DNA of 64,000 nt, taken from assembly GCF_002113025.1 (NCBI RefSeq), contig NZ_NEJH01000001.1:806001-870000 (forward strand), read 5' to 3'. The position numbers and the translations under genes are program-made. Positions 16,906-26,373 of the stretch are shown piece after piece; the first letter of the stretch is position 1; each line of letters begins with the position of its first letter. Source of the DNA: Pseudomonas sp. B28(2017) (GTDB lineage Bacteria; Pseudomonadota; Gammaproteobacteria; Pseudomonadales; Pseudomonadaceae). Below the pieces are notes generated by a model, which saw only the letters and a program-made list of their open reading frames with translations, did not search any database and was not told where the DNA came from.

Positions 16906-19467
16906 ATGAATTCCAATGTTGCCACTTTGAACAAGCTGCAAACGCTGATCGTAATCGGCAATGGCATGGTCGGACATCATTGTGTCGAACAACTGATCGA
17001 ACGCGGTGCCCTTGATCACTATCGGCTGCACGTCTTCAGCGAGGAGCCGATGCGTGCCTACGACCGCGTGCACCTTTCCGAATATTTCTCCGGCCGTGAT
17101 GCCGAGTCGCTGGCCCTCGGTGAAGCCTCGCTGTACCAGACTCCGGGCGTCACGCTGCATCTGGGAGTGCCGGTCCTGGAAATCGACCGCGCATGCCGCC
17201 AGGTGGTCACCGCGCAAGGGTGCGTTTCTTACGACAAATTGGTGTTGGCCACCGGGTCCTATCCGTTTGTGCCGCCGATCGACGGCGCCGAGGGCGATTC
17301 GCGCCTGGTGTATCGCACCCTGGAAGACCTCGACGCCATCCGTGCCGCGGCTGCCAACGCCCGGCGCGGAGTAGTGGTCGGCGGTGGCTTGCTCGGTCTG
17401 GAAGCGGCCAACGCCCTGAAAAGCCTGGGGCTGGAAGCTCATGTGGTGGAATTCGCCCCGCGGCTGATGCCGGTGCAACTGGACGAGTACGGTGGCCTGG
17501 CGCTCAAGGCGCAGATCGAACGCCTCGGCGTCGGTGTGCACCTGTCGCGCGGCACGCAATCGATCAGCGCAGGCGAGGAATACCGCTATCGGATGAACTT
17601 CGCCAATGACGAATTTCTTGAAACCGACCTGATCGTGTTTTCCGCCGGTATCCGCGCGCAAGACGCACTAGCCCGTCAATGCTCACTGGAAATCGGCCCG
17701 CGCGGCGGTGTGGTGATTGACGATCAATGCCTGAGCAGCGATTCGAACATCTATGCCATCGGTGAGTGTGCCGCGTGGAACGGCAGCATTTTTGGCCTGG
17801 TCGCCCCGGGCTACCAAATGGCGCGCGGTGTTGCCGCATTGCTGTGCAACGAAACCGCCGAGCCGTTCATGGGCGCGGACATGTCGACCAAACTGAAGCT
17901 GCTGGGCGTCGATGTCGGCTCCATCGGCGACGCGCACGGCAACACGCCGGGCGCGCGCAGTTATCAGTTCATCGACGAAACCACGGCCAGCTATCGACGC
18001 TTGGTGGTGGACGCGACCGGCAAGCACGTGCTCGGTGCGGTGCTGGTGGGTGACAACAGCTATTACGACACGCTGCTGCAATACATGCAGAACGCGATTG
18101 CGCTGCCGGCGGAACCCGCCAGCCTGATTCTGCCGTCGTCCGAAGGCGCGCCGACCCTGGGTCCGGGCGCCTTGCCCGAAGCGGCCACGGTGTGCTCGTG
18201 CCACAACGTCACCAAGGGTTCCATTTGCTCGGCCATCGACGGTGGTTGCACCGACCTCGGCCTGCTCAAGTCGCAGACCAAGGCGTGCACCGGTTGCGGT
18301 GGTTGTGCCGGGTTGCTCAAGCAGGTGTTCGAACATGAGTTGATTGCCCGTGGCGTCAGTATCGACAAGAGCCTGTGCGAACACTTTGCCTATACCCGTC
18401 AGGAGCTTTATGCGCTGGTGCGGGTAGAAGGGGTGATCACCTTCGAAGAACTGCTGGCCAAGCATGGCCGTGGCCACACCGGTTGCGACGTGTGCAAGCC
18501 GGCGGTGGGCTCGATCCTCGCTTCGTGCTGGAACCAGCCGATCATGGACGCTTCACTGGTGCCGCTGCAGGACACCAACGATACCTTCATGGCCAACATG
18601 CAGAAAAACGGCACCTATTCGGTGGTGCCGCGCATCCCCGGTGGTGAGATCACCGCCGACAAACTGATCGCGATCGGTGTGGTGGCGAAGAAATACGACC
18701 TCTACACCAAAATCACCGGTGGCCAGCGTATCGACCTGTTTGGCGCACAGTTGCATGAACTGCCGGACATCTGGGCCGAACTGATTGAGGCGGGTTTCGA
18801 AACCGGGCACGCCTACGGGAAATCGACCCGTACGGTGAAGTCTTGCGTCGGCAGCACCTGGTGCCGTTATGGCGTGCAGGACAGTGTGCAAATGGCCTTG
18901 ACCATCGAGGACCGCTACAAGGGCCTGCGCTCGCCGCACAAGCTCAAGTTCGCGGTGTCCGGTTGCACCCGGGAATGCGCCGAAGCCCAGAGCAAAGACG
19001 TTGGCGTGATCGCCACCGAGAAAGGCTGGAATCTTTACATCGCCGGTAACGGCGGCATGCGCCCACGTCACGCCGAGCTGTTCGCGACCGACCTCGACGA
19101 TGCGACCCTGATCCGCTACATCGACCGCTTCCTGATGTTCTACATCCGCACCGCCGACAAATTGCAGCGTACCTCGGTGTGGCGCGAAAGCCTGGAAGGC
19201 GGCCTTGATTACCTCAAGGACGTGATCATCAACGACAGCCTCGGGCTCGGCGCCGAACTGGAGTCGCAGATGCAGTTGGTGGTCGACCGCTATGAATGCG
19301 AATGGGCCAACGTCCTCAAGGACCCGGAAAAACTCAAGCGCTTTCGCACCTTCGTCAACGACAAACGCCCGGACCCGGATATTCACTTTGTCCAGGAACG
19401 CGGCCAGCGGCGCCCGATCATGGCCGCCGAACTCAACCTTATCCCTGTCACCGAGGAGATCGCCTGA
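16906..19467 (+). CDS. nirB: NADH-dependent nitrite reductase, large subunit
   Basis: An 853-residue cytosolic enzyme subunit that reduces nitrite to ammonium with NAD(P)H. The FAD fold starts at GNGMVG and the NAD site is VVGGGLLGLEAAN. The BFD-like [2Fe-2S] domain carries CSCHN and CTGCGGC. The C-terminal sirohaem/[4Fe-4S] domain has CVGSTWC (C-x5-C) and GCTREC (C-x3-C). The length is normal for NirB. The ATG at 16906 was chosen because FAD-domain homology begins directly after it; a TTG at 16879 is in frame. Its TGA overlaps the nirD ATG. Expression is probably controlled by the sigma-54-type promoter and leader attenuator upstream. Confidence 0.97.
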   Translation: MNSNVATLNKLQTLIVIGNGMVGHHCVEQLIERGALDHYRLHVFSEEPMRAYDRVHLSEYFSGRDAESLALGEASLYQTPGVTLHLGVPVLEIDRACRQVVTAQGCVSYDKLVLATGSYPFVPPIDGAEGDSRLVYRTLEDLDAIRAAAANARRGVVVGGGLLGLEAANALKSLGLEAHVVEFAPRLMPVQLDEYGGLALKAQIERLGVGVHLSRGTQSISAGEEYRYRMNFANDEFLETDLIVFSAGIRAQDALARQCSLEIGPRGGVVIDDQCLSSDSNIYAIGECAAWNGSIFGLVAPGYQMARGVAALLCNETAEPFMGADMSTKLKLLGVDVGSIGDAHGNTPGARSYQFIDETTASYRRLVVDATGKHVLGAVLVGDNSYYDTLLQYMQNAIALPAEPASLILPSSEGAPTLGPGALPEAATVCSCHNVTKGSICSAIDGGCTDLGLLKSQTKACTGCGGCAGLLKQVFEHELIARGVSIDKSLCEHFAYTRQELYALVRVEGVITFEELLAKHGRGHTGCDVCKPAVGSILASCWNQPIMDASLVPLQDTNDTFMANMQKNGTYSVVPRIPGGEITADKLIAIGVVAKKYDLYTKITGGQRIDLFGAQLHELPDIWAELIEAGFETGHAYGKSTRTVKSCVGSTWCRYGVQDSVQMALTIEDRYKGLRSPHKLKFAVSGCTRECAEAQSKDVGVIATEKGWNLYIAGNGGMRPRHAELFATDLDDATLIRYIDRFLMFYIRTADKLQRTSVWRESLEGGLDYLKDVIINDSLGLGAELESQMQLVVDRYECEWANVLKDPEKLKRFRTFVNDKRPDPDIHFVQERGQRRPIMAAELNLIPVTEEIA

Positions 19468-19844
19468 TGAGCCAGTCCAATACCCAACGCATCGATTCCC
19501 TGGAAAGCCCTGAGGCCTGGCAAACGGTGTGCGAGCAACAGGACCTGGTCAGCAACTCCGGCGTCGTCGTCTGGCTCGACGGCGCACAAGTGGCGCTGTT
19601 CTACCTACCGGGTGCCGAGGGTCGTACCCTCTACGCCATCGACAACCATGACCCGCAATCCGGTGCGAATGTCATCGGTCGCGGTTTGGTGGGCAGCATC
19701 AAGGGTGATCTGGTGGTTGCATCGCCGATCTACAAGCAGCATTTCCGCCTTGAGGACGGCAGCTGTCTGGAGTACCCGGAGCAGCGCTTGCGTGTGTGGC
19801 CGGTAAGGCTGAACGCAGAGTCTGTGGAGATCGCTGTCAACTGA
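19467..19844 (+). CDS. nirD: NADH-dependent nitrite reductase, small subunit
   Basis: A 125-residue Rieske-fold protein that completes nitrite reductase with NirB. The family pattern is seen in LVSNSGVVVWLDGAQVALF, LYAIDNHDP, GLVGSIKGDLVVASPIYKQH and LEYPEQRLRVWPVR. The Cys/His ligands of true Rieske proteins are absent, as usual for NirD. The start overlaps the nirB stop (TGATG), so translation is coupled. Confidence 0.95.
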   Translation: MSQSNTQRIDSLESPEAWQTVCEQQDLVSNSGVVVWLDGAQVALFYLPGAEGRTLYAIDNHDPQSGANVIGRGLVGSIKGDLVVASPIYKQHFRLEDGSCLEYPEQRLRVWPVRLNAESVEIAVN

Positions 19845-19847
19845 CCT

Positions 19848-20152
19848 TTACGACCAGGGGGCAGAGCGTGGGGCGGCATTTTCCTGTAGCAGACTGTTGG
19901 GAGGGAATGTCAGTGACATGGTCATGCTCGTTCTCCTTTTGCTTGGGTCGAATACATCAGACGAATGTCGCGCTTGCGACGGCAGGGAGGGCGCGAAGCA
20001 ATCAGGCCACCGGGACCAGGGGATCGGCTGCCACCAGGGCGGCGGCAGGGGATCCACACGGTGTTGTTCTGCGACTCGAGTTCCTGCTTCAGCTGACGAT
20101 CCCTGCCTTCGGCGTACACCGCGCCCCACGCGCCCAGGCCCAGGCAGGTCAC
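19848..20152 (-). CDS. Two overlapping mini-ORFs of unknown function
   Basis: The first frame (19922-20152, GTG start, 76 codons) opens with a signal-peptide-like TCLGLGAWGAVYAEG, then QLKQELESQNNTVW. Its TGA overlaps the ATG of a second frame (19848-19925, 25 codons, beginning MTMSLTFPPN), which has a strong AAAGGAG ribosome site. Neither resembles a known family. They may be the rearranged 5' part of a lost operon. This is the only content of the gap between nirD and the ornithine cyclodeaminase gene. Confidence 0.3.
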
Positions 20153-20207
20153 GTATTCGGGCTGGCGGTAGAGGGACGGGGGACACGCGATGTGATCGCT
20201 GTCGGGA

Positions 20208-21281
20208 TCAGACCTCCAGCACCGGGGACCTCACATGTTGAACGGTATGCACATCGGCTGTTGCCGAAGGCTGCAGCAACGAGAACAGGTTTTTGGGATC
20301 CTGCAGCTCTGGCACCAGTTGGATGTCGCTGCCAATGTTGAGCGTTCTCGCTACATCCAGCACATAGCGCAAGGCAGAGTAGTCCTCGAGGGCGAAGCCG
20401 ACCGAGTCGAACAGGGTGACTTCCTCGGCGTGCTGGCGACCTTGAGTCTGGCCATTGATGACTTTCCAGAACTCTATAACCGGGGAGTCGGCGGGCATCT
20501 GCTGAATTTCGCCTTCAATGCGGCTTTGCGGTTCGTACTCAACCATGACCCGTGCACGCTCCACGATGTCCCGGTGCAGTTCGGTCTTGCCGGGACAGTC
20601 GCCGCCCACTGCGTTGAGGTGCATCCCGGGCTCGATCATTTCAGGCGTCAGAATGGTTGCGTATGCCTTGTCGGCCGTGACCGTGGTCACGATATCGGCA
20701 CCCCGTACCGCTTCTGCGACGGTTTTGGCAACGGTCACCGCAATGGCGGGGTAGGCCCGCAGGTTGGCTACCAGCTTCGCTGTCGCGGCAGAGTCGATGT
20801 CGTAGAGGCTGATTTCAGTAATGCCCAATAAGGTATGAAATGCCAGGGCCTGGAATTCGCTCTGTGAGCCATTGCCGATGAGTGCCATTCGGCGACTGTC
20901 CGGCCGGGCGAGGTAGCGGGCCGCGAGCGCAGAAGTGGCAGCGGTGCGAATGGCGGTAGTCAGGGTCATTTCACTCAGCAACACAGGCTTGCCGGTATCG
21001 ACGTCTCCCAGTGCGCCAAACGCCATGACCGTCAGCATGCCATTGTGCGTGTTCTTCGGATGTCCATTGACATACTTGAAGGCGTAGAGCGCTGCATCAG
21101 ACACGGGCATCAGTTCGATGACGCCCTCGGGTGAGTGGTTCGCCAGGCGCGCGCATTTTTCGAAATCCGGCCAGCGTACGTAATCCTGACGGATGTACTC
21201 GGCCATTTCGGTCAGGCATCGAGGCAAGCCTTTTTCCTGGACGAGACGGCTCAGATCATTGACGTCGATGTAACGGGTCAT
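20208..21281 (-). CDS. Ornithine cyclodeaminase family protein
   Basis: A 357-residue mu-crystallin-fold enzyme. The substrate-site segments are FKYVNGHPKN and the Lys-containing GKPVLLSEM. The NAD-binding site is RMALIGNGSQSEFQALAF, followed by DIVTTVTADK, HLNAVGGDCPGKTEL and a C-terminal SVGFALEDYSALRYV. Ornithine cyclodeaminase converts L-ornithine to L-proline plus ammonia. The ATG at 21281 follows an AAAGGA site; the longer frame to 21485 has none. It is divergent from an arginine/ornithine-type importer, supporting a role in ornithine or citrulline use. Confidence 0.9.
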   Translation of the reverse strand: MTRYIDVNDLSRLVQEKGLPRCLTEMAEYIRQDYVRWPDFEKCARLANHSPEGVIELMPVSDAALYAFKYVNGHPKNTHNGMLTVMAFGALGDVDTGKPVLLSEMTLTTAIRTAATSALAARYLARPDSRRMALIGNGSQSEFQALAFHTLLGITEISLYDIDSAATAKLVANLRAYPAIAVTVAKTVAEAVRGADIVTTVTADKAYATILTPEMIEPGMHLNAVGGDCPGKTELHRDIVERARVMVEYEPQSRIEGEIQQMPADSPVIEFWKVINGQTQGRQHAEEVTLFDSVGFALEDYSALRYVLDVARTLNIGSDIQLVPELQDPKNLFSLLQPSATADVHTVQHVRSPVLEV

Positions 21282-21867
21282 ATCGGGTTCCTTTGGACGT
21301 TTTTGGGTGTGCAGGCCCGGGCTGCCTTTCGCTTTGGCGGCTGCGACCCGGGAGCTGGTCCATGTATTTGCGACGGACCTATTGTCGAGGCAATGGAGAG
21401 AAGATTTCGGCCAATACCGACCCTGGATACAGCGAGAGAAGTCGAAAAACAGAGCACGCACAGCGGAATCGGCTTGGTGCTTCACGATGCATCGTCATGC
21501 AGATAAAGAAGGCCGCAAAGACCATCACACGTCCTGTGCCGCTCCCGTTAAGTGGAGAAACGGTGATTTACAGCAGACGACAGAATCGGCTGTGATAGCC
21601 CTTCGTTCAGCACAGTCACGCTGTTTGAACCTGGGGTTACGACACCAGCATCTTCCCCGCAATTGGCATTCTGGCGGTCCGTTTCAAGCGCTTGTCGATA
21701 GCCGCTTGAGATGGAATGCAACTCCGGCGACTGGCTGTTTGCGGTCGAAAACAACAACAAAAACGGCTGCGGTGAAGACCGCATCGACTCTCTGCCCCTG
21801 TCAAAAAAGTGTGGTCCGACGCTGGCGCCGGATCGCGATAAATCCAAATAATCCGGGACTCAAGAAG
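21282..21867. other. Divergent regulatory region, cyclodeaminase / importer
   Basis: These 586 bp separate two divergent transcription units. The plus frame is open through the region but has no domain and a coding style unlike the genes. It should contain both promoters and possibly binding sites for the Lrp-type regulator encoded at 24970. No specific site was recognised. Confidence 0.4.
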
Positions 21868-22647
21868 ATGAACATCAAATGGCTGACTTTGCCGGCACTC
21901 GCGTTGCTGTGCTGCACCACGGGCGCCAGCGCCAAGGAATGGAAGGAGCTGCGATTTGGCGTCAACCCAAGCTATCCGCCCTTTGAATCCACCACGGCCG
22001 ATGGCGGGGTTCAGGGCTTTGGCGTGGATCTGGGCAATGCGATATGTGCCGAGTTGAAGCTGACTTGCGTGTGGGTCAGCAATGACTTCGACGGACTGAT
22101 TCCGGGGCTCAAGGCCGGTAAGTTCGATGCCATCGAATCTTCGATGACCGTGACCGACGCGCGCAAAAAACAGATCGACTTTACCGATCGCCTGTACGCC
22201 GGACCGACCGCCATCGTCACCCGCAAAGACTCCGGACTGCTGCCCACCGCCGAGTCGCTGCGCGGTAAAACCATCGGTTACATGCAAGGCACGATTCAGG
22301 AAACCTACGCCAAGGCCAAGCTGGCGCCGGGCGGGGTGAAACTGCGGGCTTATCAGAATCAGGATCAGGTCTATGCCGACCTGGTGTATGGCCGTCTCGA
22401 TGCGTCGATCCAGGACAAGCTGCAAGCGCAGATGAGTTTCCTGACCTCGCCGCAAGGAGCGGACTTCCAGAACAGCGAAGGCATCAGCGACCCGTTGGTG
22501 CCTTCGGAAATCGCCATCGGGGTGCGCAAGGACAACGAAGAGCTCAAAGGCATGCTCAATGCCGCCATCAAGGCCCTGCACGACAAGGGCATCTATGCGC
22601 AGATCCAGCAGAAACACTTCGGTGATCTGGACCTCTACAACAACTGA
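21868..22647 (+). CDS. Basic amino-acid ABC transporter, periplasmic binding protein
   Basis: A 259-residue HisJ/AotJ/ArgT-type protein. The signal peptide ends at GASA-KE. The family signature is LRFGVNPSYPPFES. The fold continues with GVDLGNAICAELKLTCVWV, FDGLIPGLKAGKFDAIESSM and YAGPTAIVTRKDSG. It captures lysine, arginine, ornithine or histidine in the periplasm and delivers it to the two permeases downstream. The ATG at 21868 starts a good signal peptide. It is the first gene of the importer operon ending at 24957. Confidence 0.93.
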   Translation: MNIKWLTLPALALLCCTTGASAKEWKELRFGVNPSYPPFESTTADGGVQGFGVDLGNAICAELKLTCVWVSNDFDGLIPGLKAGKFDAIESSMTVTDARKKQIDFTDRLYAGPTAIVTRKDSGLLPTAESLRGKTIGYMQGTIQETYAKAKLAPGGVKLRAYQNQDQVYADLVYGRLDASIQDKLQAQMSFLTSPQGADFQNSEGISDPLVPSEIAIGVRKDNEELKGMLNAAIKALHDKGIYAQIQQKHFGDLDLYNN

Positions 22648-22706
22648 TCCTCGTGCCCCGGCCGCTGTGTCGCAGCGACCGGGGCGCATCAAGACAGGTG
22701 ACTGGT

Positions 22707-23432
22707 GTGAATTCCTTCCTGAATATCCTGGGGCTCGACCTTTCGGCCCTGCAAGGCTATGGCCCTTTGTTGCTGCACGGCACCTGGGTCACCCTCAAAC
22801 TGTCGGCGCTCGCGCTTGTGGTGAGCATGGCGTTGGGGCTGCTCGGCGCGGCGGCAAAGCTGTCGCCGCTGAGGCTGTTCAATCTGCCGGCGACCTTTTA
22901 CACGACACTGATCCGTGGCGTGCCTGATCTTGTGTTGATGCTGCTGATTTTCTACAGCCTGCAAGGCTGGCTCAGCGCCCTGACCGAAGCCATGGGCTGG
23001 GCGTACATGGAAATCGATCCGTTCGTGGCCGGCATCGTCACCCTTGGTTTCATCTACGGTGCGTATTTCACCGAGACCTTTCGCGGGGCGATTCTGAGTG
23101 TGCCACGCGGGCAACAGGAAGCTGCGGCGTGCTTTGGCCTGAACCGTTGGCAGCGCTTTCGTTTCGTGGTGTTCCCGCAAATGATGCGTTTCGCCTTGCC
23201 GAGCCTTGGCAACAACTGGCTGGTGCTGCTCAAGGCCACGGCACTGGTATCGATCATCGGTTTGTCGGACCTGGTCAAAGTCGCGCAGGAAGCCGGTAAA
23301 AGTACGTTCAACATGCTCGATTTCCTGCTGCTGGCCGCAGCGCTTTACCTGCTGATCACCAGCGTTTCGAACTACGTATTGCGCGTGTTGGAACGGCGCT
23401 ACAACCAGGGTGTACGGGGGATGGCGCGATGA
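22707..23432 (+). CDS. Amino-acid ABC transporter permease (HisQ-type)
   Basis: A 241-residue inner-membrane protein with about five helices. The conserved loop that contacts the ATPase is EAAACFGLNRWQRFRFVVFPQ (EAA motif), and the N-terminal pattern GTWVTLKLSALALVVSMALG is typical of HisQ/AotQ. The GTG at 22707 is preceded by AGG at the right distance; an in-frame GTG at 22653 has no support. The gene overlaps the next permease by four bases (ATGA). Confidence 0.92.
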   Translation: MNSFLNILGLDLSALQGYGPLLLHGTWVTLKLSALALVVSMALGLLGAAAKLSPLRLFNLPATFYTTLIRGVPDLVLMLLIFYSLQGWLSALTEAMGWAYMEIDPFVAGIVTLGFIYGAYFTETFRGAILSVPRGQQEAAACFGLNRWQRFRFVVFPQMMRFALPSLGNNWLVLLKATALVSIIGLSDLVKVAQEAGKSTFNMLDFLLLAAALYLLITSVSNYVLRVLERRYNQGVRGMAR

Positions 23433-24139
23433 TCGAGTTGATTGCCGAATACTGGCGACCCTTCCTGTTCAGCGATGGCGAAAGCCTCACCGGGTTGGCG
23501 ATGACCCTGTGGTTGCTGGTGGCGAGCATTGCCATGGGCTTCATGCTGTCTCTGCCCCTGGCGATCTTGCGCGTGTCGCGCTGGGGCGTTTTGCGTTGGC
23601 CGGTCCAGCTGTTTACCTACGTGTTTCGCGGCACGCCGTTGTATATCCAGTTGCTGATTTGCTACAGCGGCATCTACGGCATCGCCGTGGTCCGTTCGCA
23701 GCCATTGCTCGAAGCGTTTTTCCGCGACGCAATGAATTGCACCTTGCTGGCGTTCACCCTCAATACCTGCGCTTACACCGTGGAGATTTTCGCCGGGGCG
23801 ATCCGCAGTATTCCCTACGGCGAAATCGAAGCGGCCCATGCCTATGGCCTGAGTGGCTGGCGCCTGTATCTGCAACTGATCCTGCCTTCGGCGCTGCGCC
23901 GCGCGCTGCCGTACTACAGCAACGAAGTGATCCTGATGCTGCACGCGACTTCGGTGGCATTTACCGCAACGATTCCGGACATCCTGAAAATCGCCCGGGA
24001 CGCCAATGCGGCGACCTTCATGACGTTCCAGGCATTCGGCATCGCCGGTCTGCTGTACCTCGTGCTGTCGTTCGGGCTGGTCGGAGCATTCAGGCTGGCG
24101 GAGAAACGCTGGCTGAGCTTTCTCGGCCCGACCCACTGA
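23429..24139 (+). CDS. Amino-acid ABC transporter permease (HisM-type)
   Basis: A 236-residue inner-membrane permease paired with the preceding one. The N-terminal membrane span is MTLWLLVASIAMGFMLSLPL, the TYVFRGTPLYIQLL pattern is typical of this group, and the EAA loop is EIEAAHAYGLSGWRLYLQLI. Translation is coupled to the upstream permease through the ATGA overlap. Confidence 0.93.
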   Translation: MIELIAEYWRPFLFSDGESLTGLAMTLWLLVASIAMGFMLSLPLAILRVSRWGVLRWPVQLFTYVFRGTPLYIQLLICYSGIYGIAVVRSQPLLEAFFRDAMNCTLLAFTLNTCAYTVEIFAGAIRSIPYGEIEAAHAYGLSGWRLYLQLILPSALRRALPYYSNEVILMLHATSVAFTATIPDILKIARDANAATFMTFQAFGIAGLLYLVLSFGLVGAFRLAEKRWLSFLGPTH

Positions 24140-24195
24140 CTTCCATCTTTAATCCAGAGCGGCGTCGATAAACGTGCTGCTCCAGGAGTATTCGC

Positions 24196-24957
24196 ATGTA
24201 CAAACTCACGGTTGAAAATCTGTATAAACGTTTCGGTGACAACGAAGTGCTCAAGGGCGTCTCGTTGAACGCACGGGCAGGGGACGTGGTGAGCATGATC
24301 GGCGCCAGCGGTTCGGGTAAGAGCACCATGCTGCGCTGCATCAACTTTCTGGAGCGGGCGGACGAAGGTGCCATTGCCCTGGATGGCGAGCGGGTCCTCA
24401 CCCGTCAGGGTGTTGGTGGCATGCGCGTTGCCAACCCCAAGCAGTTGCAGCGTTTGCGCACGCGACTGGCGATGGTGTTCCAGCATTTCAACCTGTGGAG
24501 TCATCTGACCGTGCTGGAGAACATCGTGCTGGCGCCGTGTCGAGTCCTGGGCATGAGCCGCAAGGCTGCTGAAGATAGTGCACGGGCGTATCTGGACAAG
24601 GTCGGCCTGCCGCAACGGGTGGCCGATCAGTACCCGGCGTTTCTGTCGGGCGGGCAGCAACAGCGGGTGGCGATTGCCCGTGCCCTGGCAGTGGAACCCG
24701 AAATCCTGTTGTTCGACGAGCCCACCTCGGCGCTCGACCCGGAACTGGTGGGTGAAGTCCTGAAGGTGATTCAGGCGCTGGCCGAAGAAGGCCGGACCAT
24801 GTTGATGGTGACCCACGAAATGGGGTTTGCCCGGCAGGTTTCCAGCCAGGTGTTGTTCTTGCATCAGGGCCGGGTCGAGGAGCAGGGTGATGCTACGATA
24901 CTCGACCGGCCAAACAGCGAACGTTTGCAGCAATTCCTATCGGGTCGTTTGAAGTGA
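24196..24957 (+). CDS. Amino-acid ABC transporter ATP-binding protein (HisP-type)
   Basis: A 253-residue ATPase with Walker A GASGSGKST (residues 36-44), signature LSGGQQQRVAIARAL, Walker B ILLFDEPTSALDP and the switch His in MVTHEMG. The HisP-specific insertion (DGERVLTRQG, then LRTRLAMVFQHFNLWSHLT) is present. It energises the binding-protein and permease genes just upstream. An AGGAG ribosome site precedes the ATG. The Lrp regulator gene starts 12 bp after its stop. Confidence 0.95.
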   Translation: MYKLTVENLYKRFGDNEVLKGVSLNARAGDVVSMIGASGSGKSTMLRCINFLERADEGAIALDGERVLTRQGVGGMRVANPKQLQRLRTRLAMVFQHFNLWSHLTVLENIVLAPCRVLGMSRKAAEDSARAYLDKVGLPQRVADQYPAFLSGGQQQRVAIARALAVEPEILLFDEPTSALDPELVGEVLKVIQALAEEGRTMLMVTHEMGFARQVSSQVLFLHQGRVEEQGDATILDRPNSERLQQFLSGRLK

Positions 24958-24969
24958 GGCAAAGCGTAC

Positions 24970-25449
24970 ATGGCGGATATCCGCGATCTGTCGATCGTGC
25001 TTGATCGTATCGACCAGGCAATCATTGAAGTGTTGCGCCACGAAGGGCGCATCACTTATCAAAAGCTGTCCGAGCGTGTGCACCTGACCCCCAGGCCTTG
25101 CCTGGAACGGGTACGCAAGCTGGAGCAGCTCGGGGTCATTCGCGGCTATGGTGCGATTCTCGATGAGAAGAAACTGACGCCGGGCTTGTCGTTGCTGGTG
25201 CTGGTGGCGTTGTCGAACCAGAGCGGACGCGCAGCGCAAAAGGCCTTCGAGGCCAAGGTGCGCGCCTGTCCGCAGGTGCTGGAATGTCGCCTGATCAGTG
25301 GCGCATTCGACTACAGCCTGCGCATGCGCTGCCGTGACATGGAGCATTACAGGGTGTTGACCGAAGTCTGGTTTGACGACCCGGATTTGCACATCGACAA
25401 ACTGGTCAGCCACCCGGAGCTGGCGATGGTCAAGACCACGATGGAGTAA
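24970..25449 (+). CDS. Lrp/AsnC-family transcriptional regulator
   Basis: A 159-residue regulator. The N-terminal winged helix-turn-helix (about 10-70) reads LDRIDQAIIEVLRHEGRITY, then LTPRPCLERVRKLEQLGVIRG. The C-terminal RAM (ligand-sensing) domain includes VLVALSNQ, CPQVLECRLISGAFDYSLR and HIDKLVSHPELAMVK. As the last gene of the importer operon it probably senses an amino acid such as arginine or ornithine and controls the importer and perhaps the divergent cyclodeaminase. This target assignment is inferred from position. Confidence 0.92.
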   Translation: MADIRDLSIVLDRIDQAIIEVLRHEGRITYQKLSERVHLTPRPCLERVRKLEQLGVIRGYGAILDEKKLTPGLSLLVLVALSNQSGRAAQKAFEAKVRACPQVLECRLISGAFDYSLRMRCRDMEHYRVLTEVWFDDPDLHIDKLVSHPELAMVKTTME

Positions 25450-25540
25450 GATCAAAAGCTTGCTCGCGAAGGCGGCCTGATAGCCAGCCTGTCTTTTGTT
25501 GTCGGTGTGAATATCCGTTTTTTTGGTAACGGCGGCTGGT

Positions 25541-25595
25541 GGTTTCGCCCTTACGGCGACTCACTTTTTTTGACAAACGTCTCAAAAAAAGTAAG
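25541..25595 (-). repeat. Dispersed Pseudomonas hairpin repeat, copy 1
   Basis: Read on the minus strand it contains a hairpin with a CTTTTTTTGA stem, followed by a conserved tail GTCGCCGTAAGGGCGAAACC. The tail matches copy 2 (CCGCTGTAAAAGCGGAACC) with a few changes. Confidence 0.6.
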
Positions 25596-25895
25596 CAAAA
25601 AAAGCGCTCGCCCCGAACGTCCGGCCCCTCGCCAGGGCTCGGGGTTCCTTCGCTCCGGCATTCATCCGGGGGGCATTGCCCTCCGGTCGGCTGCGCGCGA
25701 CCTACATGCAATGGGTTCGACTGCGTCGAACGGCGCTCCGCGCCCATCCCCGGATGAACACCTCCGCTCAGCCTGCCGAGGGGGCGGGTGGATCAAGATC
25801 AAGAGCGGCAGGCGAGCTAACGCTCGGCCTGTTGAGTGGTGAGGAGCGGGGCGGGTGTACGCCGACCTGCTTTGCTTTGCTCTGATCTGCTCTTC

Positions 25896-26010
25896 TGTAG
25901 GAGCGAGCTTGCTCCGGGCGGCGTTCCGACGATGGACGTCAACGATGACGCGGGCTGTCTGAATGCCCGCGTTGTTCAGACATTTTTCGCGAGCAAGCTC
26001 TCTCCTACAG
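25896..26010. repeat. Inverted REP pair (REPIN-like)
   Basis: TGTAGGAGCGAGCTTGCTC at 25896-25914 faces GAGCAAGCTCTCTCCTACA at 25991-26009, with 76 bp between. These are the arms of a REP doublet of the type mobilised by RAYT transposases in fluorescent pseudomonads. Confidence 0.75.
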
Positions 26011-26121
26011 GGGAACGGCGTTCAATTGTGATCAGGCCGGCTGTCAGGCCGCCTCGCTTTGGCTTTGGCTTTTGATCTGCTTGCCCCCTCGAGAGGCCGA
26101 ACGAAAGGGGCAAGAGCCCTT

Positions 26122-26166
26122 GGTTACTTGGGGCTCTTCCAAGTAACCCGCTGTAAAAGCGGAACC
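26122..26166 (+). repeat. Dispersed Pseudomonas hairpin repeat, copy 2
   Basis: A 10-bp stem GGTTACTTGG / CCAAGTAACC around a 7-base loop, followed by CGCTGTAAAAGCGGAACC. It lies in opposite orientation to copy 1, about 530 bp away. Confidence 0.65.
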
Positions 26167-26373
26167 ATAAGTAGCCGTTACCGCAGCAATGGATATGTAC
26201 TCAATCAACAATATCCAGATCGGCTGCCAGGCCACCTTTGCGGCCTCACCGAATCGGCTGGACAACCCAGAATCTTCAACCGTTTTCATCACCCCAACAG
26301 CCGTTATCAACCGGGTTTTTCCCGCTTGGAAACAGACAATGAGCCTCTCTCGACCCTCATTGAGTCTGTGCCC

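Larger units (their letters stand above)
25450..26373. other. Non-coding block of dispersed repeats
   Basis: A 924-bp gap without a supportable gene. Its content is repeat DNA: inverted copies of a hairpin repeat at 25541-25595 and 26122-26166, a GC-rich central part also of repetitive character, and a facing pair of REP sequences at 25896-26010. Such blocks are scattered through Pseudomonas genomes. Confidence 0.65.
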
